Position numbers and translations under genes: made by a program
Notes under the pieces: generated by a model
What the model was told of the DNA's origin: nothing
Database searches by the model: none
What the model saw: only the letters and a program-made list of their open reading frames with translations
Part shown: positions 43,528-51,511 of the stretch, in pieces
How positions within the stretch are numbered: position 1 is the stretch's first letter
Layout: the number at the start of each line of letters is the position of its first letter
From: Ravibacter sp964559125
GTDB taxonomy: Bacteria; Bacteroidota; Bacteroidia; Cytophagales; Spirosomataceae
DNA: 64,000 bases
Direction: 5' to 3'
Assembly (NCBI GenBank): GCA_964559125.1
Contig: CAZLGW010000001.1
Coordinates: 124,001-188,000 of the forward strand

Positions 43528-44292
43528 TTAATAAAGAAGCATCAGTGTCGATACCACGGTTAGTATGATCATAATCTGCCTGAATTGTTTTTCCGGGATT
43601 ATTCTGACCAGCTTTACGCCTGTAACGGCCCCTATCGCCAGAAATGGAATGGTTGAGAGCCCGAGTAGCAGAGTGGGAATATCCAGGTTATCCCACACCC
43701 ATATCTGAAGAGGCATTTTCAGCATATTGACGATCATCACAAACCATGCGCCCGTACTCACGAATGCAATTTTCGGAAGACGCATGGAAAGCAGGTATAC
43801 GGTTACGATCGGTCCCGCCGCATTTCCGATCATAGTTGAAAACCCCACCATTAATCCGAAAAACGGAGCATAGAACCTGGAAGAGGTTACCGATTCTATA
43901 TTGGCTTTTCTTTCCGACCAGAACAGGACGATCAGGCCCAGGAAAATACATATCGCCATCAGGATACGGAATCCTGACGAAGGAATATGATTGCCGACAA
44001 TGAGTGCGAGCCCCAGTCCTGCGACGGTCCATGGCAGCAGGCTGACTATATTCCTGATCCTGAACTCTCTCCGATAGTAAACCACCGCCATCAGGTCGGC
44101 CAGGCAGAGAATGGGAAGTAGCACCCCCGTCGATGCTTTAGCCTCAAAGAGGAGCGCAAGTATAGGGACAGACAGGGTGCCGATGCCCTGTATCCCTGTT
44201 TTGGACATCCCGATCAGGACGGCACAGGTATAAAACAAGATGTATTCCGTCTGGCCGTTGAGCAGGCCTTTCATGGTTTCGAAATGTTCCAT
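43528..44292 (-). CDS. TauE/SafE-family sulfite/organic-anion exporter
   Basis: A 254-residue inner-membrane protein with seven to eight hydrophobic segments. MSKTGIQGIGTLSVPILALLF and the second copy GFSTMIGNAAGPIVTVYLL are the two repeats of TauE/SafE. The substrate (sulfite, sulfoacetate or other anion) is unknown. ATG 44292 is one base after the TPR gene's stop, so translation is probably coupled; the longer reading to 44334 would overlap the TPR gene. It is convergent with gatC (42-base gap). Confidence 0.88.
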   Translation of the reverse strand: MEHFETMKGLLNGQTEYILFYTCAVLIGMSKTGIQGIGTLSVPILALLFEAKASTGVLLPILCLADLMAVVYYRREFRIRNIVSLLPWTVAGLGLALIVGNHIPSSGFRILMAICIFLGLIVLFWSERKANIESVTSSRFYAPFFGLMVGFSTMIGNAAGPIVTVYLLSMRLPKIAFVSTGAWFVMIVNMLKMPLQIWVWDNLDIPTLLLGLSTIPFLAIGAVTGVKLVRIIPEKQFRQIMIILTVVSTLMLLY

Positions 44293-44293
44293 C

Positions 44294-44626
44294 CTACCAG
44301 TCTTCCAGTTCGTCACGGAGCATCCTTTCGGCACGACGGAGCTCTTCGAGGGTTTTAGCCTGCCCGAGTGCGTCTGCCAGCGATTGTCCCATTTTAAATG
44401 TTTCGAGCGCTTTTTCGGGCTGACCCAGGTCTGCGTACAGCTTGCCGGCCTGGTAGTAGGCCGGCAGGTAGTTGGGGTGCCATTTTAAAAGCCCCTCCAG
44501 GTAATAGAGCGCCTTTTGGGGGGCGCTGTCCAGGTATTCCATGCCCAGTGCATAGATGTTGAAAGGATCGTTCGGGTCCTCACGGTAATATTCCAGGAGA
44601 AGTTCAAGCCGGGTAGGTGTCGACAT
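44294..44626 (-). CDS. Small tetratricopeptide-repeat protein
   Basis: A 110-residue protein with about two TPR units: ALGMEYLDSAPQKALYYLEGLLKWHPNYLPAYYQAGKLYADLGQPEKALETFKMGQ is the repeat pair, here described by its A-G-Y and P-Y-Y-G-L-Y-A-L-G-E-A positions (residues 26-82). No signal peptide. It probably mediates protein contacts. Coupled with the TauE gene; divergent from etfB. Confidence 0.8.
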   Translation of the reverse strand: MSTPTRLELLLEYYREDPNDPFNIYALGMEYLDSAPQKALYYLEGLLKWHPNYLPAYYQAGKLYADLGQPEKALETFKMGQSLADALGQAKTLEELRRAERMLRDELEDW

Positions 44627-44642
44627 AAATAAATTGTTATGC

Positions 44643-44670
44643 TTGCATACTATTTGTATATTTATCTTTA
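44643..44670 (+). promoter_or_regulatory. Candidate promoter of etfBA
   Basis: TTG (44643-44645), a 17-base spacer and TATCTTTA (44663-44670, one mismatch to TAnnTTTG). Transcription would start near 44677, 40 bases before ATG 44718. The spacer is short for the Bacteroidota consensus. Confidence 0.35.
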
Positions 44671-44717
44671 TATTCGCAATCTATAGTTCTGAATCTTTAC
44701 AATCAAATTACAGGGAA

Positions 44718-45455
44718 ATGAAAATACTTGTTTGTATTACCAACGTACCGGATACTACCGCGAGGATTTCGTTTACGGATGGAGATACTAAGCTCAATAA
44801 GGCCGGTGTACAGTACATCATAGGGCCTTACGACGACTATGCGCTGGCCAGAGGGGTGGAGTTGAAGGAGCAGTCGGGCGGAACACTTACGGTTTTAAAT
44901 GTAGGCCCGGCAGACGGCGAGCCTCAGATCCGGAAAGCCCTGGCAATCGGGGCCGACGATGCTATCAGGATAGACACCGAGCCTGTCGATTCTTTTTTCG
45001 TAGCGGAGCAGATCGCACATGTAGCCCGGCAGAACGGGTATGATCTTATCCTGATGGGGCGGGAATCGATAGATTTTAACAGCGGTATCGTTCATGGGCT
45101 GGTAGGGGAGTTGCTGGGAATCCCGTCGTATTCGCCGGTAATGAAGCTTGATGTCGAAGGAGGAAAAGCCAGGTTTGCCAGGGAGATTGACGGAGGAAAG
45201 GAATACCTGGAGGCAGACCTGCCGTTGATCCTGGGGTGCCAGGAACCTATTGCCGAATGGAAGATCCCTAATATGAGGGGGATTATGACCGCGCGTACAA
45301 AGCCGCTCCAGGTGCTGGAACCGGTAGCTACTGAAGAGCTCACTGTACTTGAGAAGTATGAGCTGCCGCCGGCCAAAGGCGTCTGTAAGATGATTCCGGC
45401 GGAAGAGGCTGAAACGCTGATCCGCCTGCTGAGAACTGAAGCGAAGGTATTGTAA
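44718..45455 (+). CDS. etfB: Electron transfer flavoprotein beta subunit
   Basis: Beta subunit (245 residues) of the FAD/AMP electron carrier that takes electrons from acyl-CoA dehydrogenases to the quinone pool. It begins MKILVCITNVPDTTARI, the common EtfB start, and contains GPYDDYALARGVELKEQSG, ALAIGADDAIRID and RESIDFNSGIVHGLVGELLGIPS. An upstream in-frame TTG extension (to 44634) is hydrophobic and not part of the family, so ATG 44718 is used. etfA follows 20 bases after the stop. The pair indicates beta-oxidation or branched-chain acyl-CoA breakdown, linking to the acyl-CoA genes at 20.8-22.9 kb. Confidence 0.95.
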   Translation: MKILVCITNVPDTTARISFTDGDTKLNKAGVQYIIGPYDDYALARGVELKEQSGGTLTVLNVGPADGEPQIRKALAIGADDAIRIDTEPVDSFFVAEQIAHVARQNGYDLILMGRESIDFNSGIVHGLVGELLGIPSYSPVMKLDVEGGKARFAREIDGGKEYLEADLPLILGCQEPIAEWKIPNMRGIMTARTKPLQVLEPVATEELTVLEKYELPPAKGVCKMIPAEEAETLIRLLRTEAKVL

Positions 45456-45475
45456 TCTGAAAAAAACATTTGATC

Positions 45476-46438
45476 ATGTCCGTACTAGTTTTTTTAGAAA
45501 CAGATAAAGGTATTATTAAGAAGACCTCACAGGAAGCTATCGCCTACGGGGTAGCAGTAGCCTCCGCCACAGGAGGTACGGTAACCGCCCTTGCCCTGGG
45601 AGAGGGAGATGCTTCTGAACTGGCCAAAGCGGGTCGTTTCGGCGCGGCTAAGGTGCTTCACGTGGCTGACTCCAGGTTAAACCAGGAAAACAGCCTCGCC
45701 TACGCAAGCGCGCTGGTGCAGGCAGTCGAAAGTACAGGTAGCACCGTGGTGATCCTGGCCAAATCAGGCATAGGCGACGCGGTTGCGGCGCGGGCGGCGG
45801 CCCGGCTGAAAGCTGCTGTTGTGTCGGGAGCTACTGAACTGCCTGATACCCAGGGTGGTTTCAGAGTGAAAAGAAGTATCTATACCGGGAAAGCATTTGC
45901 GACCGTAGAACTGAAAGCACCTGTCAAAGTAATAGCGATCAGGAAGAATGCCGTCGATGTGCAGGAGGGAGAAGGGACAGCCGCAGTAGAAACTTTCAGC
46001 CCGGTATTTGGTGACAATGATTTTAAAGCTATGGTAACGGGAGTTGAAAAGGCCGGAACCGAGCTTTCTCTTACGGATGCCGATATAATAGTATCGGGCG
46101 GCAGGGGAATGAAAGGGCCGGAAAACTGGCAGCCCCTGGTAGAGCTTGCTCAGGCACTGGGAGCTGCAACAGGCTGCTCGAAGCCTGTATCCGATCTTGA
46201 CTGGAGACCGCATCATGAACATATAGGGCAAACCGGCATTAAAGTCGCCCCGAACCTGTACATAGCCTGTGGAATTTCGGGGGCTATTCAGCATCTGGCC
46301 GGAGTAAACGGTTCCAAATGTATCGTGGTGATCAACAAGGATCCTGAAGCGCCCTTTTTCAAAGCTGCTGATTACGGGATAGTAGGCGATGTTTTCGACG
46401 TGCTGCCCCGGTTGACTAAGGCAGTGAAAGAAGGGTAA
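45476..46438 (+). CDS. etfA: Electron transfer flavoprotein alpha subunit
   Basis: Alpha subunit (320 residues) that binds FAD. SGGRGMKGPENW, ATGCSKPVSDLDWRPHHEHIGQTG and KVAPNLYIACGISGAIQHLAG, then INKDPEAPFFKAADYGIVGD, form the FAD-binding C-terminal signature. The usual GxSRAAVD is present as GCSKPVSD. ATG 45476 lies 20 bases after etfB, and an in-frame TTG two codons earlier is less likely. A string of hairpins follows the stop. Confidence 0.95.
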   Translation: MSVLVFLETDKGIIKKTSQEAIAYGVAVASATGGTVTALALGEGDASELAKAGRFGAAKVLHVADSRLNQENSLAYASALVQAVESTGSTVVILAKSGIGDAVAARAAARLKAAVVSGATELPDTQGGFRVKRSIYTGKAFATVELKAPVKVIAIRKNAVDVQEGEGTAAVETFSPVFGDNDFKAMVTGVEKAGTELSLTDADIIVSGGRGMKGPENWQPLVELAQALGAATGCSKPVSDLDWRPHHEHIGQTGIKVAPNLYIACGISGAIQHLAGVNGSKCIVVINKDPEAPFFKAADYGIVGDVFDVLPRLTKAVKEG

Positions 46439-46451
46439 GAACACCTGCTCT

Positions 46452-46567
46452 CCCCCGTCTTTCGACGGAGGGAGGGCGACTTCAGGTCTCAGACCTGATA
46501 AAGGATGACCTTTTTTGCCGGTCAGAGACCGGCTATCACTCTTTCACCGTCAGAAGACGGGAAAGAG
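46452..46567. repeat. Array of four hairpins between etfA and the amidase gene
   Basis: Within 116 bases lie four inverted repeats: CCGTC/GACGG (46455-46468), CAGGTCT/AGACCTG (46483-46497), GCCGGTC/GACCGGC (46517-46533) and a long stem CTCTTTC(A)CCGTC/GACGGGAAAGAG (46539-46567, one bulge, loop AGAA). A mini-stem AAAGG/CCTTT with extra T's (46500-46516) could end the etfA transcript. The first and last hairpins are nearly inverted copies. All share GTC..GAC cores. They probably serve as terminators or as a mobile intergenic repeat. Confidence 0.65.
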
Positions 46568-46569
46568 CC

Positions 46570-47361
46570 CTATTCTACAATCCTGAATTGGTCTGCATCC
46601 AGATGAGCCGGGAACCGTGTACGGTAGTCCGAGAGCTCTCGCCTGGAAATGGTGACAATTGCCGTTTCGGGCGAGTCTCCCAGCAAAAGCAGTTCACGGC
46701 CGGCAAAATCAAAAACTGCCGAGCCACCATCGTGGGCCACGCCTGAAGGATCAGCACCCGTACGGTTAATGCCTGCTGTATAGCTGAGATTTTCAATGGC
46801 TCTTGCCTTGAGCAGGGTCTTCCAGGCATCGGAACGCGCAGCCGGCCAGTTGGCCACATAGATCAGCAGGTCGTAAGGGTCGGAGGGGAGATTCCTGCTC
46901 CAAACAGGAAACCGCAGGTCGTAACAGATAAGCGGACATATCTTCCAACCTTTCCAGGTGAACAGGAGTTTCTGCGTTCCGGCAGTATATATCTCATCTT
47001 CGTTCCCCATACGGAAGAGGTGCCGCTTATCGTAATGCTCGTAGGTACCGTCGGGGAATACGACCATCAGGCGGTTGTAATAGCTGCTTCCCTCGCGGGC
47101 TGCAAAACTGCCGGTTACCACGGCGCCGGTAGCCAGCGCCATCTGCCTCATCCACCGCGTAGTGACAAGGTTGAGCGGCTCCGATATTTTTTCGGGTCGC
47201 ATAGAAAAACCCGTGGAGAACATCTCGGGAAGGACGATGATATCCGCCTCGTTTTTCAGTCTGTCCAGTTTTTCTTCAAGCTCTGCCAGGTTAGCGGGAA
47301 TATCCTCCCAGTAGATATCAGTTTGCACCAGGGCTAATTTCAGCAGATCCTGAGTTTCCAT
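46570..47361 (-). CDS. Omega-amidase-like carbon-nitrogen hydrolase
   Basis: A 263-residue nitrilase-superfamily enzyme with Glu46 (IVLPEMFSTGF), Lys112 (EHYDKRHLF) and Cys146 (ICPLICYDLRFP). The opening LALVQTDIYWEDIPANL and GINRTGADPSG are typical of YafV/Nit2-type omega-amidases, which deamidate alpha-ketoglutaramate and alpha-ketosuccinamate to clear products of transaminases. It is distinct from the nitrilase at 18.9 kb. It begins 11 bases after def, so both are probably one transcript. Confidence 0.88.
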   Translation of the reverse strand: METQDLLKLALVQTDIYWEDIPANLAELEEKLDRLKNEADIIVLPEMFSTGFSMRPEKISEPLNLVTTRWMRQMALATGAVVTGSFAAREGSSYYNRLMVVFPDGTYEHYDKRHLFRMGNEDEIYTAGTQKLLFTWKGWKICPLICYDLRFPVWSRNLPSDPYDLLIYVANWPAARSDAWKTLLKARAIENLSYTAGINRTGADPSGVAHDGGSAVFDFAGRELLLLGDSPETAIVTISRRELSDYRTRFPAHLDADQFRIVE

Positions 47362-47372
47362 GCCGGGTGCGG

Positions 47373-47963
47373 TTATCTTTTGTTATAGAACTTCATCTTG
47401 TAGTCTGCATCCACGATCCCTTTCGAAATGTTGCTGAGTTTCTTCCTGATCATCTGTTTTTTCAGCGCCGGCAGGTAGTCGACGAAGAGCTTTCCTTCCA
47501 GGTGGTCGTATTCGTGCTGTATGATGCGTGCCGCGATCCCTGTAAATACCTCTTCATGTACCTTCCAGTCGGTATCCTGGTAGCGGATCTTTACTTCGGC
47601 CGGGCGGAAAACATCTGCCCTGAGGCCGGGAATACTCAGGCAACCCTCCTCAAAGGCCCAGGGATCGCCAGATTCCTCGATGATCTGCGGGTTTACAAAG
47701 ACTTTTTTAAATCCGATGAGTTCCGGGTTTTCAGGTTCTCCTTCGTTTTCTTCATCCTCATCATCTGCCATCGGGGAGCCGTCGACTACGAAAATACGTA
47801 TATCCAGGCCAACCTGCGGGGCTGCAAGGCCAACCCCGGAAGCGTTATACATGGTTTCAAACATATTTTCGGCAATGGTCTTTATATCCGCTTCATCTTC
47901 GGTAACCGGGCGGGTAGCTTTTCTGAGGATGGGGTCGCCGTAAGCGATAATCGGGTAAATCAT
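47373..47963 (-). CDS. def: Peptide deformylase
   Basis: Removes the formyl group from new proteins. The 196-residue protein has GVGLAAPQVGL (residues 43-53), EGCLSIPG (Cys108 is a metal ligand) and QHEYDHLEG (His150, His154, Glu151). ATG 47963 gives the standard MIYPIIAYGDPILRK start; the track-like longer frame adds ten unrelated residues. An acidic insertion (about residues 66-82, Asp/Glu-rich) lies between two strands. It is cotranscribed with the omega-amidase gene. Confidence 0.96.
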   Translation of the reverse strand: MIYPIIAYGDPILRKATRPVTEDEADIKTIAENMFETMYNASGVGLAAPQVGLDIRIFVVDGSPMADDEDEENEGEPENPELIGFKKVFVNPQIIEESGDPWAFEEGCLSIPGLRADVFRPAEVKIRYQDTDWKVHEEVFTGIAARIIQHEYDHLEGKLFVDYLPALKKQMIRKKLSNISKGIVDADYKMKFYNKR

Positions 47964-48150
47964 TTGTGCGTATCTTGTAATGTCAAAGTGCAAATTTCGG
48001 GATAATGTTTGAAAAAGACAGCGGGGATTAAAATAAGTTCACTCTGCTGTATGGTATTTAAATACAAAAACCGAGTATAACAATAGATATAAAGGAATCA
48101 AAGTTTTATTAGTAAACCGGAGTGTTTTTCTGAACTCCATAACGAACAAA

Positions 48151-48804
48151 ATGCTTAAAAAAATGAGAAATTATTGCCTGAGCTCACTCCTGATCCTGGT
48201 TTGTTTATTTTCCTGCGGGCCTGCTGATGCCCAGAAAGGATGGATTTCACTTTTTGACGGGAAGTCGCTCGACGGTTGGAAAGTAGGCGAGAATGCTTCC
48301 ACTTTTTCAGTAGAGGATGGAGCTATTAAGGTAGCCGGCCCCAAAGCGCACCTGTACTATATGGGAAGCGTAAATAATCACGTATTTAAAAATTTTGAAT
48401 TCAAAGCCAGGGTAAAAACAACAAAAGGATCTAATTCAGGTATTTATTTCCATACCCTGTACCAGGAAAAAGGATGGCCGATTCACGGGTTTGAAGTCCA
48501 GATCAACAATACCCACGGCGATTATATCAAAACCGGCAGCCTCTACGAGGTGGTCGATGTCCGGGAGGTTTTCGTAAATGACGACGAATGGTTTACCGAG
48601 CACATTATCGTGAAGGGAAATCACGTCGTTGTTAAAATCAATGACACGGTAGTCGTTGACTATACGCAGCCTGCTAATCCGCTGAGGGTAACCGAAGAAA
48701 GAAAAACACGGGTGATCAAGCCGGGCACTTTTGCCATACAGGGACATGACCCTAAAAGCGTGGTATACCTGAAGGACATCCAGGTGAAGGTTCTGAAAGA
48801 TTGA
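48151..48804 (+). CDS. DUF1080 (3-keto-disaccharide hydrolase-like) lipoprotein or secreted protein
   Basis: A 217-residue exported beta-sandwich protein. The signal ends near LFSCGPADAQ; the Cys could also be a lipobox (VCLFSC). Then WISLFDGKSLDGWKVGEN, GSNSGIYFHT, GFEVQINNTHGDYIKTGSLY, HIIVKGNHVVVKINDT and PGTFAIQGHDPKSVVYLKDI are the DUF1080 signatures. The fold is concanavalin-like; some members hydrolyse 3-keto-glycosides. A 150-base A/T-rich gap precedes it, with a GTATTTAAATAC palindrome (48054-48065) and no clear promoter. Confidence 0.9.
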   Translation: MLKKMRNYCLSSLLILVCLFSCGPADAQKGWISLFDGKSLDGWKVGENASTFSVEDGAIKVAGPKAHLYYMGSVNNHVFKNFEFKARVKTTKGSNSGIYFHTLYQEKGWPIHGFEVQINNTHGDYIKTGSLYEVVDVREVFVNDDEWFTEHIIVKGNHVVVKINDTVVVDYTQPANPLRVTEERKTRVIKPGTFAIQGHDPKSVVYLKDIQVKVLKD

Positions 48805-48847
48805 GTTTGCAAATCCCTGGATTCTCTCATTTTTCTATAATCCTGCC

Positions 48848-48922
48848 AGTCCTTCGGACTTATACCAACTACGAATTAGTGGCCTGATTATAGGGTGGCC
48901 CGCATAGGATGACCCACGCGGG
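48848..48922. repeat. Short hairpins between converging DUF1080 and hypothetical genes
   Basis: AGTCC/GGACT with a three-base loop (48848-48860) and CCCGC/GCGGG (48899-48922) lie in the 124-base convergent gap. No T-run follows; they may act as weak terminators or be remains of an intergenic repeat. Confidence 0.4.
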
Positions 48923-48928
48923 ATGGCA

Positions 48929-49327
48929 TTATAGCCCGAAAGGGTATTTCGAGAATGTTTCGGATGCCATTGCATCCTTGTGAAATTTCCCCAGGCAGTT
49001 TTTTTGAAGTTCGTCTCCGAAATGAGGAGGCCCGGCGCTGAGTTCTTCAGGTGAAGGGCCTCCTTTTTTAAAGAAATAGACGGTTGTAGTGCCGTACTTG
49101 GTATAGGGCATCATCTGCCCGTAAAGCTCCATTTCATTCCAGAGTGTGTCATCGACGGTTACCGCGTAGATACGAACAACCGGCCCGGTATTATTAGGAT
49201 TCCGGAACATGGCGGTTTCTTTGAAATTCCCGGCAAGGGTCTTCGTGTTCGGTTGCGTTACGGAGTCAACTATGAAATAGATGGCCGCAATGGCGACCAG
49301 GATGACCAGGATAGTTCTGATACGCAT
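48929..49327 (-). CDS. Small membrane-anchored protein of unknown function
   Basis: A 132-residue protein. A hydrophobic N-terminal segment (residues 4-22) anchors or exports it. The rest has NPNNTGPVVRIYAVTVDDTLWNEME and TTTVYFFKKGG, suggesting a small beta-rich periplasmic domain. No family is recognised. It lies ten bases downstream of tex on the same strand, so it probably shares its transcript. Confidence 0.7.
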   Translation of the reverse strand: MRIRTILVILVAIAAIYFIVDSVTQPNTKTLAGNFKETAMFRNPNNTGPVVRIYAVTVDDTLWNEMELYGQMMPYTKYGTTTVYFFKKGGPSPEELSAGPPHFGDELQKNCLGKFHKDAMASETFSKYPFGL

Positions 49328-49337
49328 AATTGTCTTA

Positions 49338-51455
49338 TTACAGCTTCATACTAAGTGCAATACGTTTCCTGGAAAGGTCGACTTCGGTTACCTTTACCTT
49401 TACGATCTGCCGCAGCTTTACAACTTCATTGGGATCTTTTATGTACCTCTCGGCCATCTGCGACACGTGCACGAGGCCGTCCTGCTTTACGCCTATATCT
49501 ACGAATGCGCCGAAAGCGGTGATATTGGTCACAATCCCTTCCAGCACCATTCCTTCCCTGAGGTCTTCGGGTTTCCTGACGCTGTCGTCAAACTCAAACG
49601 GTTTCATTTGCTCCCGCGGATCACGAGAAGGTTTCTCCAGTTCTTTGAGGATATCCTGCAGTGTAGGCAGACCGACCTTTTCCGAGATATATTTTTCGGG
49701 CCTGATCCGGCTTCTCACCTGCGGGCTTTGTATCAGCTCAGCGACGGTCGTCTCACAATCCCGCGCCATAGTTTCTACAATTTCGTAGCTTTCCGGGTGG
49801 ACGGCACTGTTGTCCAAAGGATTTCCGGCGTTTTCAATACGGAGAAAGCCGGCTGCCTGTTCGAACGCCTTGTTACCCAGGCGCGGTACTTTGAGGAGTT
49901 GGTAACGGGACTTGAAATTGCCGTTTTTTGACCGGTAATCAATAATATTCTGTGCCAGCGTCGGACCCAGACCGGAGATATAGCGCAGCAGGTGCTTGCT
50001 TGCGGTGTTGAGGTTGACGCCGACCTGGTTAACACACGATTCCACGGTGCTGTCGAGCGCTGACCGGAGGGCAACCTGATTCACGTCATGCTGATACTGA
50101 CCTACGCCTATCGATTTAGGGTCGATTTTAACAAGCTCTGCGAGGGGGTCCATCAGTCTCCTGCCGATCGAGACTGCTCCTCGCACGGTAATATCCTTGT
50201 CGGGGAATTCTTCCCGGGCTACATCCGATGCGGAGTATATAGATGCTCCCTGCTCGCTTACCAGGAAAACGTGGACTGTATCTGATTTTTCCAGTGCGCT
50301 CAGTGCCTTCCTGACAAAATCCTCCGTTTCCCGCCCCGCAGTACCGTTGCCTATAGCAATAGCTTCAACCTGGTATTTGTCAATCAGGGAACGGAGCTCT
50401 GCTCTCGATATATCGGGCTTATCGAACGGGTAGATCACGGTATCGGCCAGGAGATTGCCCTGCGCGTCCAGTACCACGGTTTTGCATCCGGTCCGGTAGC
50501 CGGGGTCGATGGCGAGCACACGTTTTTGCCCCAGCGGCGGAGCGATGAGCAATTGCCGGAGATTTTCGGCGAAGACCCGGATGGCGTAGGCATCGGCCTT
50601 TTCTTTGGAGAGGTTGGCAAATTCCGTCTCGATAGAGGGCTTCAGCAGGCGTTTATAGCTATCTGTAACCGCCTTCTCTATCTGCTCCCTGCATGCGGTA
50701 GAACCCCTGAGAAACAGCCTGTCGAGCGCATCGTAAGCACGGTTTTCATCGGGCGATATATCGGCGCTGAGCATCCCTTCCTCCTCCCCGCGGCGTATGG
50801 CCAGCAGCCTGTGTGACGGGATGCGGTTAAGCGGTTCCGAGAAATCAAAATAGTCCCTGTACTTGGCGGCTTCTTCCTCCTTTTTCTTCTTGACCTTTGA
50901 GGTGATGACGGCGCCGCGCTCGAAAATACTCCTGATTTTGTTCCTGGCGTCGGGGTTTTCACTTACCCATTCGGCTATGATGTCCCTGGCGCCCTGCAAG
51001 GCAGATGCCGCATCGGGCACGTTATCATTCAGGAAAGCTTTAGCTCTTCTTTCGGGCTCGGCTTCTTTCCCGGAGAAAATGGACTCCGCCAATGGCAGCA
51101 GCCCGTTTTCAACAGCCACCGAAGCCCTGGTTTTTCTTTTAGGCCGGTAGGGGAGGTAGAGGTCTTCCAGGTCGGTCAGGATGAAGGTATTCTCAATCTT
51201 AGACCGGAGTTCCGGGGTTAGTTTTCCCTGCTCTTCGATACTTTTCAGGATGGCTTCTTTCCTTTTTTCAACTTCCTTCTGCTTCTCGAACGCTTCCTTT
51301 ACTGAGTTAATTTCTACCTCATTCAGTTCGCCCGTAGCTTCTTTCCGGTACCGGGCGATGAACGGGACTGTACTGCCCTCTTCCAGGAGCTTTATGACGT
51401 TACGGACCTTGTTTTCGGGAAGGGACGTGAGGCCGGCAATCAGGGGGAAATTCAT
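49338..51455 (-). CDS. tex: Tex-family RNA-binding protein
   Basis: A 705-residue protein affecting transcription or RNA. Domains in order: N-terminal helical part (VIKLLEEGSTVPFIARYRKEATG is split here, residues 20-45), the YqgF-like RuvC core (LAIDPGYRTGCKTVVLD), helix-hairpin-helix motifs (GVNLNTASKHLLRYISGLGP and VPRLGNKAFEQAAGFLRI), and a C-terminal S1 domain (VLEGIVTNITAFGAFVDIG). The length equals that of other Tex proteins. A TATATTTG element (51491-51484) precedes it by 29 bases. Confidence 0.96.
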   Translation of the reverse strand: MNFPLIAGLTSLPENKVRNVIKLLEEGSTVPFIARYRKEATGELNEVEINSVKEAFEKQKEVEKRKEAILKSIEEQGKLTPELRSKIENTFILTDLEDLYLPYRPKRKTRASVAVENGLLPLAESIFSGKEAEPERRAKAFLNDNVPDAASALQGARDIIAEWVSENPDARNKIRSIFERGAVITSKVKKKKEEEAAKYRDYFDFSEPLNRIPSHRLLAIRRGEEEGMLSADISPDENRAYDALDRLFLRGSTACREQIEKAVTDSYKRLLKPSIETEFANLSKEKADAYAIRVFAENLRQLLIAPPLGQKRVLAIDPGYRTGCKTVVLDAQGNLLADTVIYPFDKPDISRAELRSLIDKYQVEAIAIGNGTAGRETEDFVRKALSALEKSDTVHVFLVSEQGASIYSASDVAREEFPDKDITVRGAVSIGRRLMDPLAELVKIDPKSIGVGQYQHDVNQVALRSALDSTVESCVNQVGVNLNTASKHLLRYISGLGPTLAQNIIDYRSKNGNFKSRYQLLKVPRLGNKAFEQAAGFLRIENAGNPLDNSAVHPESYEIVETMARDCETTVAELIQSPQVRSRIRPEKYISEKVGLPTLQDILKELEKPSRDPREQMKPFEFDDSVRKPEDLREGMVLEGIVTNITAFGAFVDIGVKQDGLVHVSQMAERYIKDPNEVVKLRQIVKVKVTEVDLSRKRIALSMKL

Positions 51456-51483
51456 GGGATAATGACAATAGGAACAAAAACGG

Positions 51484-51491
51484 CAAATATA
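51484..51491 (-). promoter_or_regulatory. Candidate -7 promoter element of tex
   Basis: Read leftwards, TATATTTG matches TAnnTTTG, 29 bases before ATG 51455, giving a leader of about 20 bases. The -33 element is not clear. It lies between tex and the upstream lipoprotein gene. Confidence 0.4.
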
Positions 51492-51511
51492 GCCTATTGA
51501 TGGCTACCCTC

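Noticed and set aside
48054..48065. GTATTTAAATAC palindrome before the DUF1080 gene as an operator
   Set aside because: A 12-base AT-rich palindrome is expected by chance in an AT-rich gap and has no supporting promoter.
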